A DNA stretch of 64,000 nt from Marinomonas arctica (lineage in GTDB: Bacteria; Pseudomonadota; Gammaproteobacteria; Pseudomonadales; Marinomonadaceae), in the NCBI RefSeq assembly GCF_003259225.1, contig NZ_QHJF01000025.1:1-64000 (forward strand), in the 5' to 3' direction. The notes beneath the pieces are model-generated. The model did not search any database and was not told the DNA's origin. It worked only from the letters and a program-made list of their open reading frames with translations. Made by a program: the position numbers and the translations under genes. Positions 19,627-28,639 of this stretch are shown in pieces (positions within the stretch are counted from its first letter, which is position 1; every line of letters begins with the position of its first letter).

Positions 19627-20723
19627 ATAAAAAGCCTGTGAATCTTGAGCTTGCCGCCCCCAAACATGGTGGTGATTTGGCCTATTGGCAACGCAAAGTG
19701 GGCAACGACGCGTTAAATTGGTTGGATTTGTCTTCTGCCTGTAACCGAGAACCTTGGCCGGTTCCTGAGGTGTCTACTGCGTTGTGGATGGCCTTGCCAG
19801 ATCAAACTGAGCTATTAGAGCAAGCAGAGCGCTACTTTGCTCGTCGTCCTAATGCCATAGGGGCTGGATCTCAGCACATTATTGAATCTTTGCCTCCGTT
19901 ATTGCGGGAGTCCGGATGTCTAACTAATCAAACGGTGTTTGTGCCGCGTATTGGTTATCAAGAGCATGCTTTTGCTTGGCAGAAATGGGGCTATGACATT
20001 GTTTATTACGACGCGTTAGAGGAATTATTGACGCAGCATTGGGCGGTGGCTGTGGTGATTCAGCCGAACAATCCGACAGGTGAGCTCGCGTCAGCCAGCA
20101 TCTTGTCTCAGTTGGTTGCTCATGCAGAGCAACAAGGCGCCAGTTTGGTGGTGGACGAAGCTTTTATTGATGCGACCCCTGAATGGAGTGTGCTGAACCA
20201 TCAACAGACAAGGGACTTGAGTGAATCTTTGTTTGTTATGCGTTCTGTAGGAAAATTTTTTGGTTTGGCGGGTGCAAGAGTGGGGTTTGTTTTTTGCGCG
20301 TCAAAATGGCAAGTCGCATTGAACAATTTACTGGGACCTTGGCCTGTCGCGACACCCAGTTTGCATTTGGTGAGCTTGGCGTTGGCGGATACCGCTTGGC
20401 AATCTCACGCGTTGCAGAATTTGACCGTACGACAAGCGGCGTTTGTTGAGCGAGTGATGCCAAAACTGAATACCATCTTTGACTCACAAGACAGTGTACG
20501 GAATGCCTTATTTACGACTTGGTTTCTTGATAGTCAGGCGTATGCGGAGCACGTTTTTACCATGTTGCATCAGGTGGGCGTTCATACGCGTTTAGGGGAC
20601 GGTTGGATTCGTGTGGCATTGCCTGCGTTGGATGAAATGGACGCGTTAAACCGTGCCTTGATACGCCTATTAAAAACCGCAGGAGATCAAACGCAGGGCC
20701 ATTCAAGGGGGGAACTTGCATGA
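19611..20723 (+). CDS. cobC: Threonine-phosphate decarboxylase (CobC/CobD type)
   Basis: PLP enzyme of fold type I that makes (R)-1-amino-2-propanol phosphate, the linker of the cobalamin lower loop. About 370 residues. The N-terminal HGGDLAYWQRKVG and LDLSSACNREPWPVP are typical of CobC. VIQPNNPTGELA and LVVDEAFIDATPE bind PLP. The Schiff-base lysine is probably in MRSVGKFFGLAGARVGF (about 216). The ATG at 19611 is preferred (gggga upstream). It overlaps cbiB and ends in an ATGA overlap with cobU, so the three genes are translationally linked. Confidence 0.92.
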   Translation: MPFDLNKKPVNLELAAPKHGGDLAYWQRKVGNDALNWLDLSSACNREPWPVPEVSTALWMALPDQTELLEQAERYFARRPNAIGAGSQHIIESLPPLLRESGCLTNQTVFVPRIGYQEHAFAWQKWGYDIVYYDALEELLTQHWAVAVVIQPNNPTGELASASILSQLVAHAEQQGASLVVDEAFIDATPEWSVLNHQQTRDLSESLFVMRSVGKFFGLAGARVGFVFCASKWQVALNNLLGPWPVATPSLHLVSLALADTAWQSHALQNLTVRQAAFVERVMPKLNTIFDSQDSVRNALFTTWFLDSQAYAEHVFTMLHQVGVHTRLGDGWIRVALPALDEMDALNRALIRLLKTAGDQTQGHSRGELA

Positions 20724-21232
20724 AACATCTTGTTCTCGGTGGGGTGAGAAGTGGTAAAAGTGCGTTTGCGCAAGAGCAGATAGCGGCTTGCGCGAAGCCT
20801 GTGTGTTATGTGGCGACGTCGCAGGTATGGGATGATGAGATGGCGAGCCGGGTTCGCCAACATAAAGACAATCGTCCCAAAGAATGGCAGTTAATAGAAG
20901 AACCGTTGGCGCTTGCCAGTGTGTTGGATTCTCTTAATACGCCTGAACAGGCGGTCATTGTCGAATGTTTTACCTTGTGGTTGACGAATTTATTATGTTT
21001 GGAAGACGACGCTCGATTGGAAAGCGAAAAGTGTGCGCTGTTACAAGCAGTTGAACGCTTTGAGGGCGATTTAGTGTTGGTTTCCAGTGAAGTGGGTTTG
21101 GGGATTATGCCGATGAATGCCCTAGCTAGGCGTTTTGGCGATGAGGCAGGTGCTATGAACCAAGCACTGGCTAAACTGACCGATCGGGTAACTTTTGTTG
21201 CGGCAGGGCTGCCTCTACCGCTAAAATCCTAA
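20720..21232 (+). CDS. cobU: Adenosylcobinamide kinase / guanylyltransferase
   Basis: Bifunctional enzyme that phosphorylates adenosylcobinamide and transfers GMP to it during nucleotide-loop assembly. 170 residues. P-loop LGGVRSGKSAFAQEQ (about 6-20), then YVATSQVWDDEMASRVRQHK with the catalytic His/Arg region, and LVSSEVGLGIMP (about 123) as in CobU. Its start overlaps the cobC stop (ATGA). It is the last cob gene of this operon. cobS, cobT and cobC phosphatase are not in the window. Confidence 0.95.
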   Translation: MKHLVLGGVRSGKSAFAQEQIAACAKPVCYVATSQVWDDEMASRVRQHKDNRPKEWQLIEEPLALASVLDSLNTPEQAVIVECFTLWLTNLLCLEDDARLESEKCALLQAVERFEGDLVLVSSEVGLGIMPMNALARRFGDEAGAMNQALAKLTDRVTFVAAGLPLPLKS

Positions 21233-21341
21233 TCTGGCCTATTCCACCTAATGTCTGCGTGTTTGGTGACTTGTTCGTCACCTTATAGAGTAGATAAAAC
21301 TAGTAGATAAAACGAACGATAAAAGTGTAGGAGCTTTGAAG

Positions 21342-21839
21342 ATGACCCCTTATTCAAAAGATTTTCCAGTGTCTTGGGAAGAGTTACATAGAAATGCTCG
21401 TGCGTTATCTTGGCGGTTGCTAGAGCAAGGTCCTTGGAAGGGTATTATTGCGATTACCCGTGGTGGTTTGGTGCCAGCGGCCATTTTGTGCCGTGAAATG
21501 GACATTCGTTTAATCGATACCATTTGTATTGTCAGCTATGGCGCCGATGAAAAGGGCGATGCGGCCATGAAACAAGGTGAGCTGAATGTATTAAAAGGTG
21601 TGGAAGGCGACGGCGAAGGTTTTATTCTGGTCGACGATCTTGTTGATACGGGTCGAACGGCTGCGAAAGTACGTGAAATGCTGCCAAAAGCCCATTTCGC
21701 GACTATTTATGCCAAACCGGCTGGCAAGCCTTTGGTGGACACTTTTATTACGGAAGTCAGTCAAGATACTTGGATTCGCTTTCCTTGGGATATGGAATAT
21801 ACCTTTTCGACACCGTTGGCCGATCGCCAAGGAAAATAA
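21342..21839 (+). CDS. gpt: Xanthine-guanine phosphoribosyltransferase
   Basis: Purine salvage enzyme converting guanine, xanthine and hypoxanthine to nucleotides with PRPP. About 165 residues, close to E. coli Gpt (152 aa). The PRPP-binding motif is [14 protein letters not shown] (about 90-103), and [16 protein letters not shown] is also conserved. The ATG at 21342 is chosen because aggag is 8 bases upstream. A TTG two codons earlier is less likely. Single gene with its own terminator, about 110 bases after cobU. Confidence 0.95.
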   Translation: MTPYSKDFPVSWEELHRNARALSWRLLEQGPWKGIIAITRGGLVPAAILCREMDIRLIDTICIVSYGADEKGDAAMKQGELNVLKGVEGDGEGFILVDDLVDTGRTAAKVREMLPKAHFATIYAKPAGKPLVDTFITEVSQDTWIRFPWDMEYTFSTPLADRQGK

Positions 21840-21870
21840 GCCGCTCTTCGACATCAATGGGCTGTCATTT

Positions 21871-21920
21871 AAAAAAGAAACGAGAGTGTGGCAAAATGAC
21901 ACAAAGCTCTCGTTTCTTTT
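21871..21920 (+). terminator. gpt terminator
   Basis: gaaacgagag...ctctcgtttc, a 10-base perfect stem with a 20-base loop, flanked by A6 and a T-rich tail. Confidence 0.8.
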
Positions 21921-22008
21921 ACGTATTTTTGAGCTAACTTTATCACTGGGTTTTCATAAAATAGATGGCTTAAAAGTGATTTAAATAACAAGACTATAGG
22001 ATTTCAAT

Positions 22009-22416
22009 ATGTGGCAAACGCTAACTCGAGTTGTTTTGATAGGTATTTTATCGTTTGCAACGATATTACCTGCGTGGGCGGAAGGCACGGTTGCCCGTGC
22101 GCAGTTTTCGACGGATGTGGTGGATCGTGAACCAATCGATGACATTGGTCCCGTGGTAAAAGTAGAATACGGTGAGATACAGCGAGTGTATTTCTTCACG
22201 GATTTACGTGACATGCAAGGTAGCCAAGTGATTCATCGTTGGAAGCTGGATGATGAAGAGCAGGCTGATGTCGCGTTTGATATTGGTGGTGATCGTTGGC
22301 GAGTATGGTCAAGTAAGCGCTTAATGCCAGGTTTTGATGGCAAGTGGAGTGTGGATGTCGTGAAAGATGGTGCTGTGATAGAGACTCACTCTTTTGACTA
22401 TGTGGATAGCGAGTAA
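22009..22416 (+). CDS. DUF2914-type secreted protein
   Basis: 135 residues. The first 25 form a Sec signal peptide (hydrophobic VVLIGILSFATILPAWA, likely cut after AWA). The mature part matches the DUF2914 pattern: VYFFTDLRDMQGSQVIHRW, then RWRVWSSKRLMPGFDGKW and a C-terminal hydrophobic strand. The function of this domain is unknown. It probably folds as a small beta sandwich in the periplasm. agga lies 8 bases before the ATG. A DUF1904 gene follows after 50 bases. Confidence 0.75.
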   Translation: MWQTLTRVVLIGILSFATILPAWAEGTVARAQFSTDVVDREPIDDIGPVVKVEYGEIQRVYFFTDLRDMQGSQVIHRWKLDDEEQADVAFDIGGDRWRVWSSKRLMPGFDGKWSVDVVKDGAVIETHSFDYVDSE

Positions 22417-22466
22417 CAACTCGCTTCCCTTTCCATTAAATTATTTTCTTAGAAGTAAGGATGGTT

Positions 22467-22799
22467 ATGCCCCATTTACGTGTACGCGGCTTGGCGTTTG
22501 ATGAATTAGAATCCATTGCCGACATTTTAGTTGAGAACTTAGCAGAAATTACGGACACGCCTAATTCACACTTTACTCTTGAGTATCAAGCGACGACTTT
22601 TTTAGCGGTTGGCGGAGCCTCTCCTGCGTATCCGTTTTTTGATGTGTTTTGGTTTGATCGAGGCGACGAGGTGAAACGCAAGGTTGCACTCATTATTGAA
22701 GAATTAGTCAGACCATTGGTGGACAGTGGGCAAGACATCACCGTGCTTTTTCACGATCTGCAAGGTAAGGATTACTACGAAAACGGTGAGCACTTTTAA
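22467..22799 (+). CDS. DUF1904 family protein
   Basis: About 110 residues beginning PHLRVRGLAFDELESIADIL, with PFFDVFWFDRG in the middle and a C-terminal ITVLFHDLQGKDYYENGEHF. The proline following the start methionine and the general pattern suggest a tautomerase-like fold, as proposed for DUF1904. Processing to expose Pro1 would need the start at 22467, which also has aagga at good spacing. No enzyme activity is known to me. Confidence 0.7.
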   Translation: MPHLRVRGLAFDELESIADILVENLAEITDTPNSHFTLEYQATTFLAVGGASPAYPFFDVFWFDRGDEVKRKVALIIEELVRPLVDSGQDITVLFHDLQGKDYYENGEHF

Positions 22800-22820
22800 A
22801 CAGTGCGTTCGCCTATTGAA

Positions 22821-22853
22821 AGAAGCACGTCCGTTGCAATCGGTCGTGCTTCT
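22821..22853. terminator. Hairpin between converging genes
   Basis: agaagcacg...cgtgcttct, a 9-base perfect stem between the DUF1904 gene and hisF. The T-run is short on both sides, so termination is probable but not strong. Confidence 0.6.
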
Positions 22854-22868
22854 AGGTTTGCTTACTGG

Positions 22869-23642
22869 TTACAAACGCATTTCTATGCCAGCGTCTGTCA
22901 TGCGCTGCTTGGCTTGTTGAATGCTGTATTCGCCAAAGTGGAAAATACTGGCTGCTAATACAGCATCGGCTTTGCCTTTGATAACACCATCCACAAGATG
23001 ATCAAGGTTGCCAACACCGCCAGAAGCGATGACTGGTACATGAACCGCTTCGCTTATTGCTCGGGTGATGCCAAGATCAAAACCATTTTTCGTGCCGTCA
23101 CGATCCATGCTCGTCAGCAGAATTTCTCCCGCACCGTATGCCACCATCTTTTTCGCCCATTCAACCGCATCTAAGCCAGTGGGTTTTCGACCGCCATGGG
23201 TAAAAATTTCCCACTTATCAGGCTCGCCTTCGGCACTGACTTTTTTGGCGTCAATGGCGACCACGATACACTGGGAGCCAAAACGTTGGGCTGCTTCGCG
23301 GACAAACTCTGGGTTAAACACCGCGGCGGTATTAATACCGACTTTGTCAGCGCCAGCATTTAGCATACGGCGAATGTCTTCACAGGTACGAATGCCACCG
23401 CCTACCGTTAGAGGGATAAACACTTGGCTGGCAATGGCTTCCACCATGTGAACTGTGGTTGCGCGGTCGTCCGAACTGGCGGTGATGTCTAGAAAGGTAA
23501 TCTCATCGGCGCCTTGCTCATTGTAGCGTTTCGCCACTTCAACAGGGTCACCCGCGTCGCGAATATCGACGAACTGAACGCCTTTTACAACGCGACCATT
23601 GTCCACATCGAGGCAAGGAATAATACGTTTTGCTAAGCCCAT
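22869..23642 (-). CDS. hisF: Imidazole glycerol phosphate synthase, cyclase subunit
   Basis: TIM-barrel subunit that uses ammonia from HisH to make imidazole glycerol phosphate and AICAR. 257 residues. Catalytic Asp in [17 protein letters not shown] (about 11), the second Asp in [15 protein letters not shown] (about 130), and phosphate-binding GGGIRT and [11 protein letters not shown]. It lies 57 bases downstream of hisH. aggag precedes the ATG by 9 bases. The hisA gene that normally sits between hisH and hisF is missing. Confidence 0.97.
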   Translation of the reverse strand: MGLAKRIIPCLDVDNGRVVKGVQFVDIRDAGDPVEVAKRYNEQGADEITFLDITASSDDRATTVHMVEAIASQVFIPLTVGGGIRTCEDIRRMLNAGADKVGINTAAVFNPEFVREAAQRFGSQCIVVAIDAKKVSAEGEPDKWEIFTHGGRKPTGLDAVEWAKKMVAYGAGEILLTSMDRDGTKNGFDLGITRAISEAVHVPVIASGGVGNLDHLVDGVIKGKADAVLAASIFHFGEYSIQQAKQRMTDAGIEMRL

Positions 23643-23699
23643 AAATGGCGCTCCTAGAATCTAATATGCTTCTATCCAAACAAACTGAAGGGCTTGCTA

Positions 23700-24362
23700 T
23701 TACGGCTTGCCATCCCAGTGAAGGAAGTTTTTATAAAGTTGAAGACCGTCTTTATGGCTTTTTTCAGGGTGAAACTGGACTGCGAACACATTGTCACGGG
23801 CAAGGGCGACACAGAACGTCAAACCGTAGTCGCAGGTACCTGCCACTTCGTTTTTGTTCTCTGGGACCACATAAAAGCTGTGTACAAAGTAAAAGCGCGC
23901 GTTGTCCGGAATGTCAGCCCAAAGAGGATGATTAATCGTGTGTTTGACCTGATTCCAGCCCATGTGTGGCACTTTTAATTTGCTACCATCATGATCTTTA
24001 TGGTTTTCACCAAAGAACAGTGCGTTGCCTTTAAAATGGTTTAAGCAATCGACGCCGCCGTTCTCTTCACTGTGAGTCATCAACGACTGAATGCCGACAC
24101 AAATAGCGAGAAAGGGTTTTTCCGCCATGGCTTTGCGAATGCTGGGAACCAGGCCTGCGTTGTGCATTTCGCCGATGCAATCACGAATGGCACCAACACC
24201 CGGTAATAACACACGATCTGCCGCATCAATCACCGCAGGATCACTGGTGACGATCACCGTGGTATTGTCGTCTGCTACGTGTTCAAGGGCTTTGGCAACC
24301 GAGTGAAGGTTACCCATGCCATAGTCGATGACCGCAACAGTGGATTTTTTCATTTCGTTCAT
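23700..24362 (-). CDS. hisH: Imidazole glycerol phosphate synthase, glutamine amidotransferase subunit
   Basis: Supplies ammonia to HisF. 220 residues with a class-I glutamine amidotransferase triad: Cys in [14 protein letters not shown] (about 88), and His-Glu in [14 protein letters not shown] (about 200). [12 protein letters not shown] at the start is typical of HisH. Two methionines (residues 1 and 4) are possible starts. It lies 12 bases after hisB on the same strand. Confidence 0.97.
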   Translation of the reverse strand: MNEMKKSTVAVIDYGMGNLHSVAKALEHVADDNTTVIVTSDPAVIDAADRVLLPGVGAIRDCIGEMHNAGLVPSIRKAMAEKPFLAICVGIQSLMTHSEENGGVDCLNHFKGNALFFGENHKDHDGSKLKVPHMGWNQVKHTINHPLWADIPDNARFYFVHSFYVVPENKNEVAGTCDYGLTFCVALARDNVFAVQFHPEKSHKDGLQLYKNFLHWDGKP

Positions 24363-24374
24363 GCTGACAGTGTC

Positions 24375-24968
24375 CTACAAACAACCTTTGGTAGATGGCA
24401 TTTGACCAGCCATGCGTTCATCCACTTCTAGTGCCATGCGCAACGCACGACCAAAGGCTTTAAAAATGGTTTCGGCTTGATGGTGGGTGTTTTTACCACG
24501 AAGATTGTCTAGGTGTAGCGTGACTTTGGCATGGTTAATAAAACCGTGGAAGAACTCAGAGAACAAATCCACATCAAAACCACCAACGGAACCACGAGTA
24601 AAAGGCACATGCATTTCTAGGCCGGGGCGACCTGAAAAATCGATCACCACCCGTGATAGTGCTTCGTCTAATGGAACGTAAGCATGGCCGTAGCGTTTGA
24701 TGCCTTTTTTGTCGCCTACCGCGATGTCAAATGCTTGTCCTAACGTGATACCTAAATCTTCCACTGTGTGGTGAGCGTCAATGTGAAGGTCACCAACGGC
24801 ATGAATGTCTAAGTCAATCAGGCCATGACGTGCTACTTGTTCAAGCATGTGGTCAAGGAAAGGAACGCCTGTGACGCAGCTGAATTTACCGGTACCGTCT
24901 AAGTTAATCGACACCTTAATCTGAGTTTCAAGCGTATTACGCTCGACACTGGCAATGCGATCGGACAT
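24375..24968 (-). CDS. hisB: Imidazoleglycerol-phosphate dehydratase
   Basis: Sixth step of histidine synthesis, Mn-dependent. 197 residues when started at the ATG at 24968, which has ggtggag 9 bases upstream. An upstream extension to 25127 carries no family sequence. It shows the histidine-rich metal sites [12 protein letters not shown] and [19 protein letters not shown]. It is the single-function type, without the histidinol-phosphatase domain of E. coli HisB. First gene of the hisB-hisH-hisF set. Confidence 0.97.
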   Translation of the reverse strand: MSDRIASVERNTLETQIKVSINLDGTGKFSCVTGVPFLDHMLEQVARHGLIDLDIHAVGDLHIDAHHTVEDLGITLGQAFDIAVGDKKGIKRYGHAYVPLDEALSRVVIDFSGRPGLEMHVPFTRGSVGGFDVDLFSEFFHGFINHAKVTLHLDNLRGKNTHHQAETIFKAFGRALRMALEVDERMAGQMPSTKGCL

Positions 24969-25234
24969 TGATTGGTTTCTCCACCGTGATTGTGACGAAG
25001 AGTCGCCACTTTTTGTGTAATAAGAGCATGACATAAGGTACCCATTATAGAACGTGGGCTCCTTAGCTTCTATGCTTTGTCTGAGTGTTTTTTGATGAGT
25101 TGTCGCTATTGCGTCGATAAACATCAACTTCGAATGCTATGATAGGCGAATTAATCCGCCGCTGAGTATGAATTAAGGTAAGCGGCTAATTAGATCAAAC
25201 GCATTTGTGGTTATACATCTTAAAGGAGTCTGTC

Positions 25235-27541
25235 ATGGTTTGGATAAAGCGACTTTCATTATTAGTGGTGGGCTTGTTAGCCATTATTGCTCTTTTACTG
25301 GCGTACGTTATGTTGTTCGTCAATCCGAATGATTTTAAAGACGAACTTAAAAGTGTTGCCTTAGAAAAAGCCAATGTCAGTTTGCGTCTGGATGGTGATA
25401 TAAGTTGGTCTTTTTTCCCTTGGCTTGGGCTTGAGTTAGAGAATATCGGCGTTGCTTTGGGTGATGATCCAGAGATAGTGCAATTCGATCGTGCTGAATT
25501 CGGTGTGGCAATTTTGCCTTTGCTTGAGCGAAAAATTCAGGTGAATAAAGTTAACTTAGTCAATCTAAAGGCCAGTTTAAATAAGGATGTCAATGGCCAA
25601 GGCAACTGGCAATTAGAGTCGGCCGCTGCTGGTGCGGCGAATAGTGATTCATCAAGCCGCTCTGCGACACAGGCATCGACAAATGCCGTCACACAGACGG
25701 ATGGCAATAGCACACCTTTCAAGATTCCCGATGTTCAATTGGATGAGTTACGCATTGAAAATGCACAGGTGTTGTACCGTGATGAACAAACGAAACAGCT
25801 TATCAATGCCGTTTTGAATGTTCAGCTAAACGATGTGCAGTGGGATAAAGCGTGGCCTATGGTCATGGACATTGCGGTGACACAAAGTGACTTGCAAGGT
25901 CAGTCGCCTATTAAAGCAAAGGCAACCTTAAACGCCAATCTTACCGTGTTCCCTGAGCGTGAATCCCTAACATTGGATTCTTTAGTTTTGTCGGCTGAGG
26001 TAGAGGGTGACAACTTACCGGCGAGTCCAATGAGTGCGAAGCTGAGCGCGGTGAATTTGGATATTGATTTGCCGCAAGAGAATGTGTTGGCTGAGGGCGT
26101 GGCATTAAGTGTCTTAGGGGTAAATGTTGACGCTAAAGTTCAAGCCTACCAAGTATTGAGTGATCCTCAATTTTCTGCCGTACTATCAGTCGGCGAGTTT
26201 AATCCTCGTTATCTAATGACGCGCTTAAACTTACCGTTGCCAGAGATGTCCGATGATTCCGCGCTGACTAAAGCGCGTGCCGATATTATATTTGAAGGCA
26301 GTTTAGATTCTATTACAGCTCAACCGATTTCTATTATGTTAGACGACACCAAAATAGAGGCCAATGCTGTGGTGGCTTTGTCTCCTTTGCGTTGGGATGT
26401 GAGTGTTGCGGGTGCTAATTTAAATTTAGACCGTTATCTTCCTGTGCCAGTTGAGCCAGTCGAGCCAGTCGAGCCAGTCGAGCCAGCCGATGATCAGGGG
26501 CAAGAAAAGCCACCAGAAGTGGCTGCGGATGTTAGCTCGAAAGACGACAGTGACCTCCTTCCCGTTGAGTTGCTGCGTAGTTTAAATGGTCATGTCGGCT
26601 TAGTGTTTGAAAACATAACGGTTAAAAACCTGAAAATAGACAAGATCGAACTTGACTCCACGCAAGCCAATGGCTTTATAAAAGTGTCACCATTGCACGC
26701 TTCCTTATATAAGGGAAACGTCTCATCAACGATGAATGTAGATGTGCGAGGACGTGTGCCATCCATTGATATTGTTCCTTCCATCGACGGTGTGCAGATT
26801 CAGCCATTATTGGTTGATTTCATGGACATGGATAAAATAGCGGGTGCAACCTATTTGACTGGTGAACTAAGCGCCAAGGGCAATCGTATAGACAGTTTAA
26901 TGTCGTCTCTACAAGGGGATTTACTCATCGACATTAAAAATGGCGCCTTAGTAGGCACAAACCTAACAAAGACAGTGTGTGAGGGTATTGCTACCATCCG
27001 TAAGGATAAAATTGATGAGCAAAAGTTTGGTCCTGATACACCGTTTGAAACCATGCGTTTTCCGGCGCGTATTATGAATGGACAGGTGTCGACGCCAGGC
27101 TTGAAAATCAGTTCGGCAGGTGTGCAAGTGACGGGTAACGGTATTGTGTCATTACCCGACTCCTCATTGGATTATCAGGCGAACGTTGCTATTGCGGGTA
27201 GTACCTTAGATCAAGCTTGCCAAGTGAATGAGAAGGTTACTCAATTAGCGTTTCCAATCGTGTGTAAGGGGGAGTTTAGCGATGATCCAGCAGGTTTATG
27301 TCGTCCGGATATAAAAGGCTTTGGTCAGCTCTTTGCGGATTTGGCAAAAGCAGAATTGGCCGAAAAAGCAGCTGAGGAAAAAGCCCGTCTGCAAGAAAAA
27401 GTCGACGCTGAAAAAGCGCGTTTAAAAAGCAAAGTTGAAGAAGAAAAAGCGCGATTAAAAGCCGAGTTTGACGAAAAACGTCAAGCAGAGGAAGAAAGAG
27501 CAAAAGAAAAATTAAAAGAGAAGCTAAAGAGTTTGTTTTAG
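25235..27541 (+). CDS. asmA: AsmA family protein
   Basis: About 768 residues with one N-terminal membrane anchor (LSLLVVGLLAIIALLLAYVMLF) and a long periplasmic part. The N-terminal region (VNPNDFKDELKSVALEKANVSLRLDGDISWSFFPWLGLEL in outline) and the C-terminal AsmA domain (GDLLIDIKNGALVGTNL, VTGNGIVSLPDSSLDYQANVAI) identify the family. Its members are thought to move phospholipid toward the outer membrane. Two low-complexity parts stand out: a VEP repeat near residues 407-418, and a final 55-residue charged coiled coil with repeated EKARLK units. Start chosen at 25235 (aaaggag upstream). mutY follows after 34 bases. Confidence 0.88.
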   Translation: MVWIKRLSLLVVGLLAIIALLLAYVMLFVNPNDFKDELKSVALEKANVSLRLDGDISWSFFPWLGLELENIGVALGDDPEIVQFDRAEFGVAILPLLERKIQVNKVNLVNLKASLNKDVNGQGNWQLESAAAGAANSDSSSRSATQASTNAVTQTDGNSTPFKIPDVQLDELRIENAQVLYRDEQTKQLINAVLNVQLNDVQWDKAWPMVMDIAVTQSDLQGQSPIKAKATLNANLTVFPERESLTLDSLVLSAEVEGDNLPASPMSAKLSAVNLDIDLPQENVLAEGVALSVLGVNVDAKVQAYQVLSDPQFSAVLSVGEFNPRYLMTRLNLPLPEMSDDSALTKARADIIFEGSLDSITAQPISIMLDDTKIEANAVVALSPLRWDVSVAGANLNLDRYLPVPVEPVEPVEPVEPADDQGQEKPPEVAADVSSKDDSDLLPVELLRSLNGHVGLVFENITVKNLKIDKIELDSTQANGFIKVSPLHASLYKGNVSSTMNVDVRGRVPSIDIVPSIDGVQIQPLLVDFMDMDKIAGATYLTGELSAKGNRIDSLMSSLQGDLLIDIKNGALVGTNLTKTVCEGIATIRKDKIDEQKFGPDTPFETMRFPARIMNGQVSTPGLKISSAGVQVTGNGIVSLPDSSLDYQANVAIAGSTLDQACQVNEKVTQLAFPIVCKGEFSDDPAGLCRPDIKGFGQLFADLAKAELAEKAAEEKARLQEKVDAEKARLKSKVEEEKARLKAEFDEKRQAEEERAKEKLKEKLKSLF
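26453..26488 (+). repeat. 9-base in-frame repeat (VEP codons) in asmA
   Basis: Four tandem copies of gagccagtc, the last with one change, encode repeated Val-Glu-Pro. Copy-number changes would keep the frame and only alter a linker. Confidence 0.85.
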
Positions 27542-27575
27542 TTTCTGTTGAACATGTTGTGAACGTGAGAAGTAG

Positions 27576-28625
27576 ATGCAAGCAGTTGAGAATTTTGCGC
27601 CCCGTGTTTTAGCGTGGTTTGATGAATACGGGCGTAAAAGTTTGCCTTGGCAAGAGAATAAAACCCCATATCGTGTATGGATTTCTGAGATCATGCTGCA
27701 GCAAACGCAAGTGACGACAGTGATTCCGTATTACCAGAAATTCATGACGTCGTTTCCAACGGTGGAGGCTTTGGCTGATGCTGAGCAAGACGACGTACTC
27801 GCTCATTGGAGTGGTTTAGGTTATTATGCCCGAGCACGTAATATGCACAAAGCCGCTAAAATGCTGGTGGACGAATTTGACAGTGAATTTCCGCAAACGG
27901 TGGAAGGTGTTTGCGAGTTGCCAGGGATTGGGCGTTCAACCGCAGCGGCGATTCTTTCTATTTCTCGTGGTGTTCAAGCGGCGATTCTGGATGGCAATGT
28001 CAAGCGTGTGTTGGCGCGTTTTCATGCCATACCCACGTGGCCTGGTGATAAAAAAACCGAAAGTGCCATGTGGGATTTGGCGGAACACTATATGCCTAAT
28101 GCGCGTTGTGGTGATTACACGCAAGCCATGATGGATTTAGGTGCAACGCTCTGTACGCGATCCAAACCTCAGTGTTTGCTTTGCCCCTTGGAGCGTGACT
28201 GCCAAGGGCGTCTTAGCCAAGATCCAACGCAATTTCCGATTCGTAAACCCAAAAAAGCCGTAAAACCTGAGAGGAGTATTCAGCTATTGGTGTTGAATAA
28301 TCCACAAGGACAGCTTTTGTTGGAAAAGCGTCCATCAACAGGTATCTGGGGAGGATTGTGGAGCTTGCCTGAATTGGCGTCGGAAGAGTCGATTGTTTTG
28401 CATGTTGAACAGCGTTTTGCGACGCAAGTGCACACTGTCATGCCATTGTCACCTTTTAGACATACTTTTAGTCATTATCATTTGGATATTGCACCAAGCC
28501 AAATTCAGCTGTCCGCTATGACGTTGGTGATGGAAGAGAATAAATATCAATGGTTTAGTCTACAAGATGCTTTGGCCCAAGGATTGCCTGCGCCAGTCAG
28601 AAACATTTTAGAACAGATTAACTGA
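27576..28625 (+). CDS. mutY: A/G-specific adenine glycosylase
   Basis: Removes adenine mispaired with 8-oxoguanine. 349 residues. Catalytic Glu in EIMLQQTQVTTVIPYY (about 38), helix-hairpin-helix LPGIGRSTAAAIL with the Asp at about 137 (AILDGNVKRVLARF), a [4Fe-4S] cluster CTRSKPQCLLCPLERDC (about 192), and a C-terminal NUDIX-like 8-oxoG recognition domain. Length equals E. coli MutY (350). In many gammaproteobacteria yggX follows directly. Here chrA lies between them. Confidence 0.97.
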   Translation: MQAVENFAPRVLAWFDEYGRKSLPWQENKTPYRVWISEIMLQQTQVTTVIPYYQKFMTSFPTVEALADAEQDDVLAHWSGLGYYARARNMHKAAKMLVDEFDSEFPQTVEGVCELPGIGRSTAAAILSISRGVQAAILDGNVKRVLARFHAIPTWPGDKKTESAMWDLAEHYMPNARCGDYTQAMMDLGATLCTRSKPQCLLCPLERDCQGRLSQDPTQFPIRKPKKAVKPERSIQLLVLNNPQGQLLLEKRPSTGIWGGLWSLPELASEESIVLHVEQRFATQVHTVMPLSPFRHTFSHYHLDIAPSQIQLSAMTLVMEENKYQWFSLQDALAQGLPAPVRNILEQIN

Positions 28626-28639
28626 TTTGGATTTTTTGC

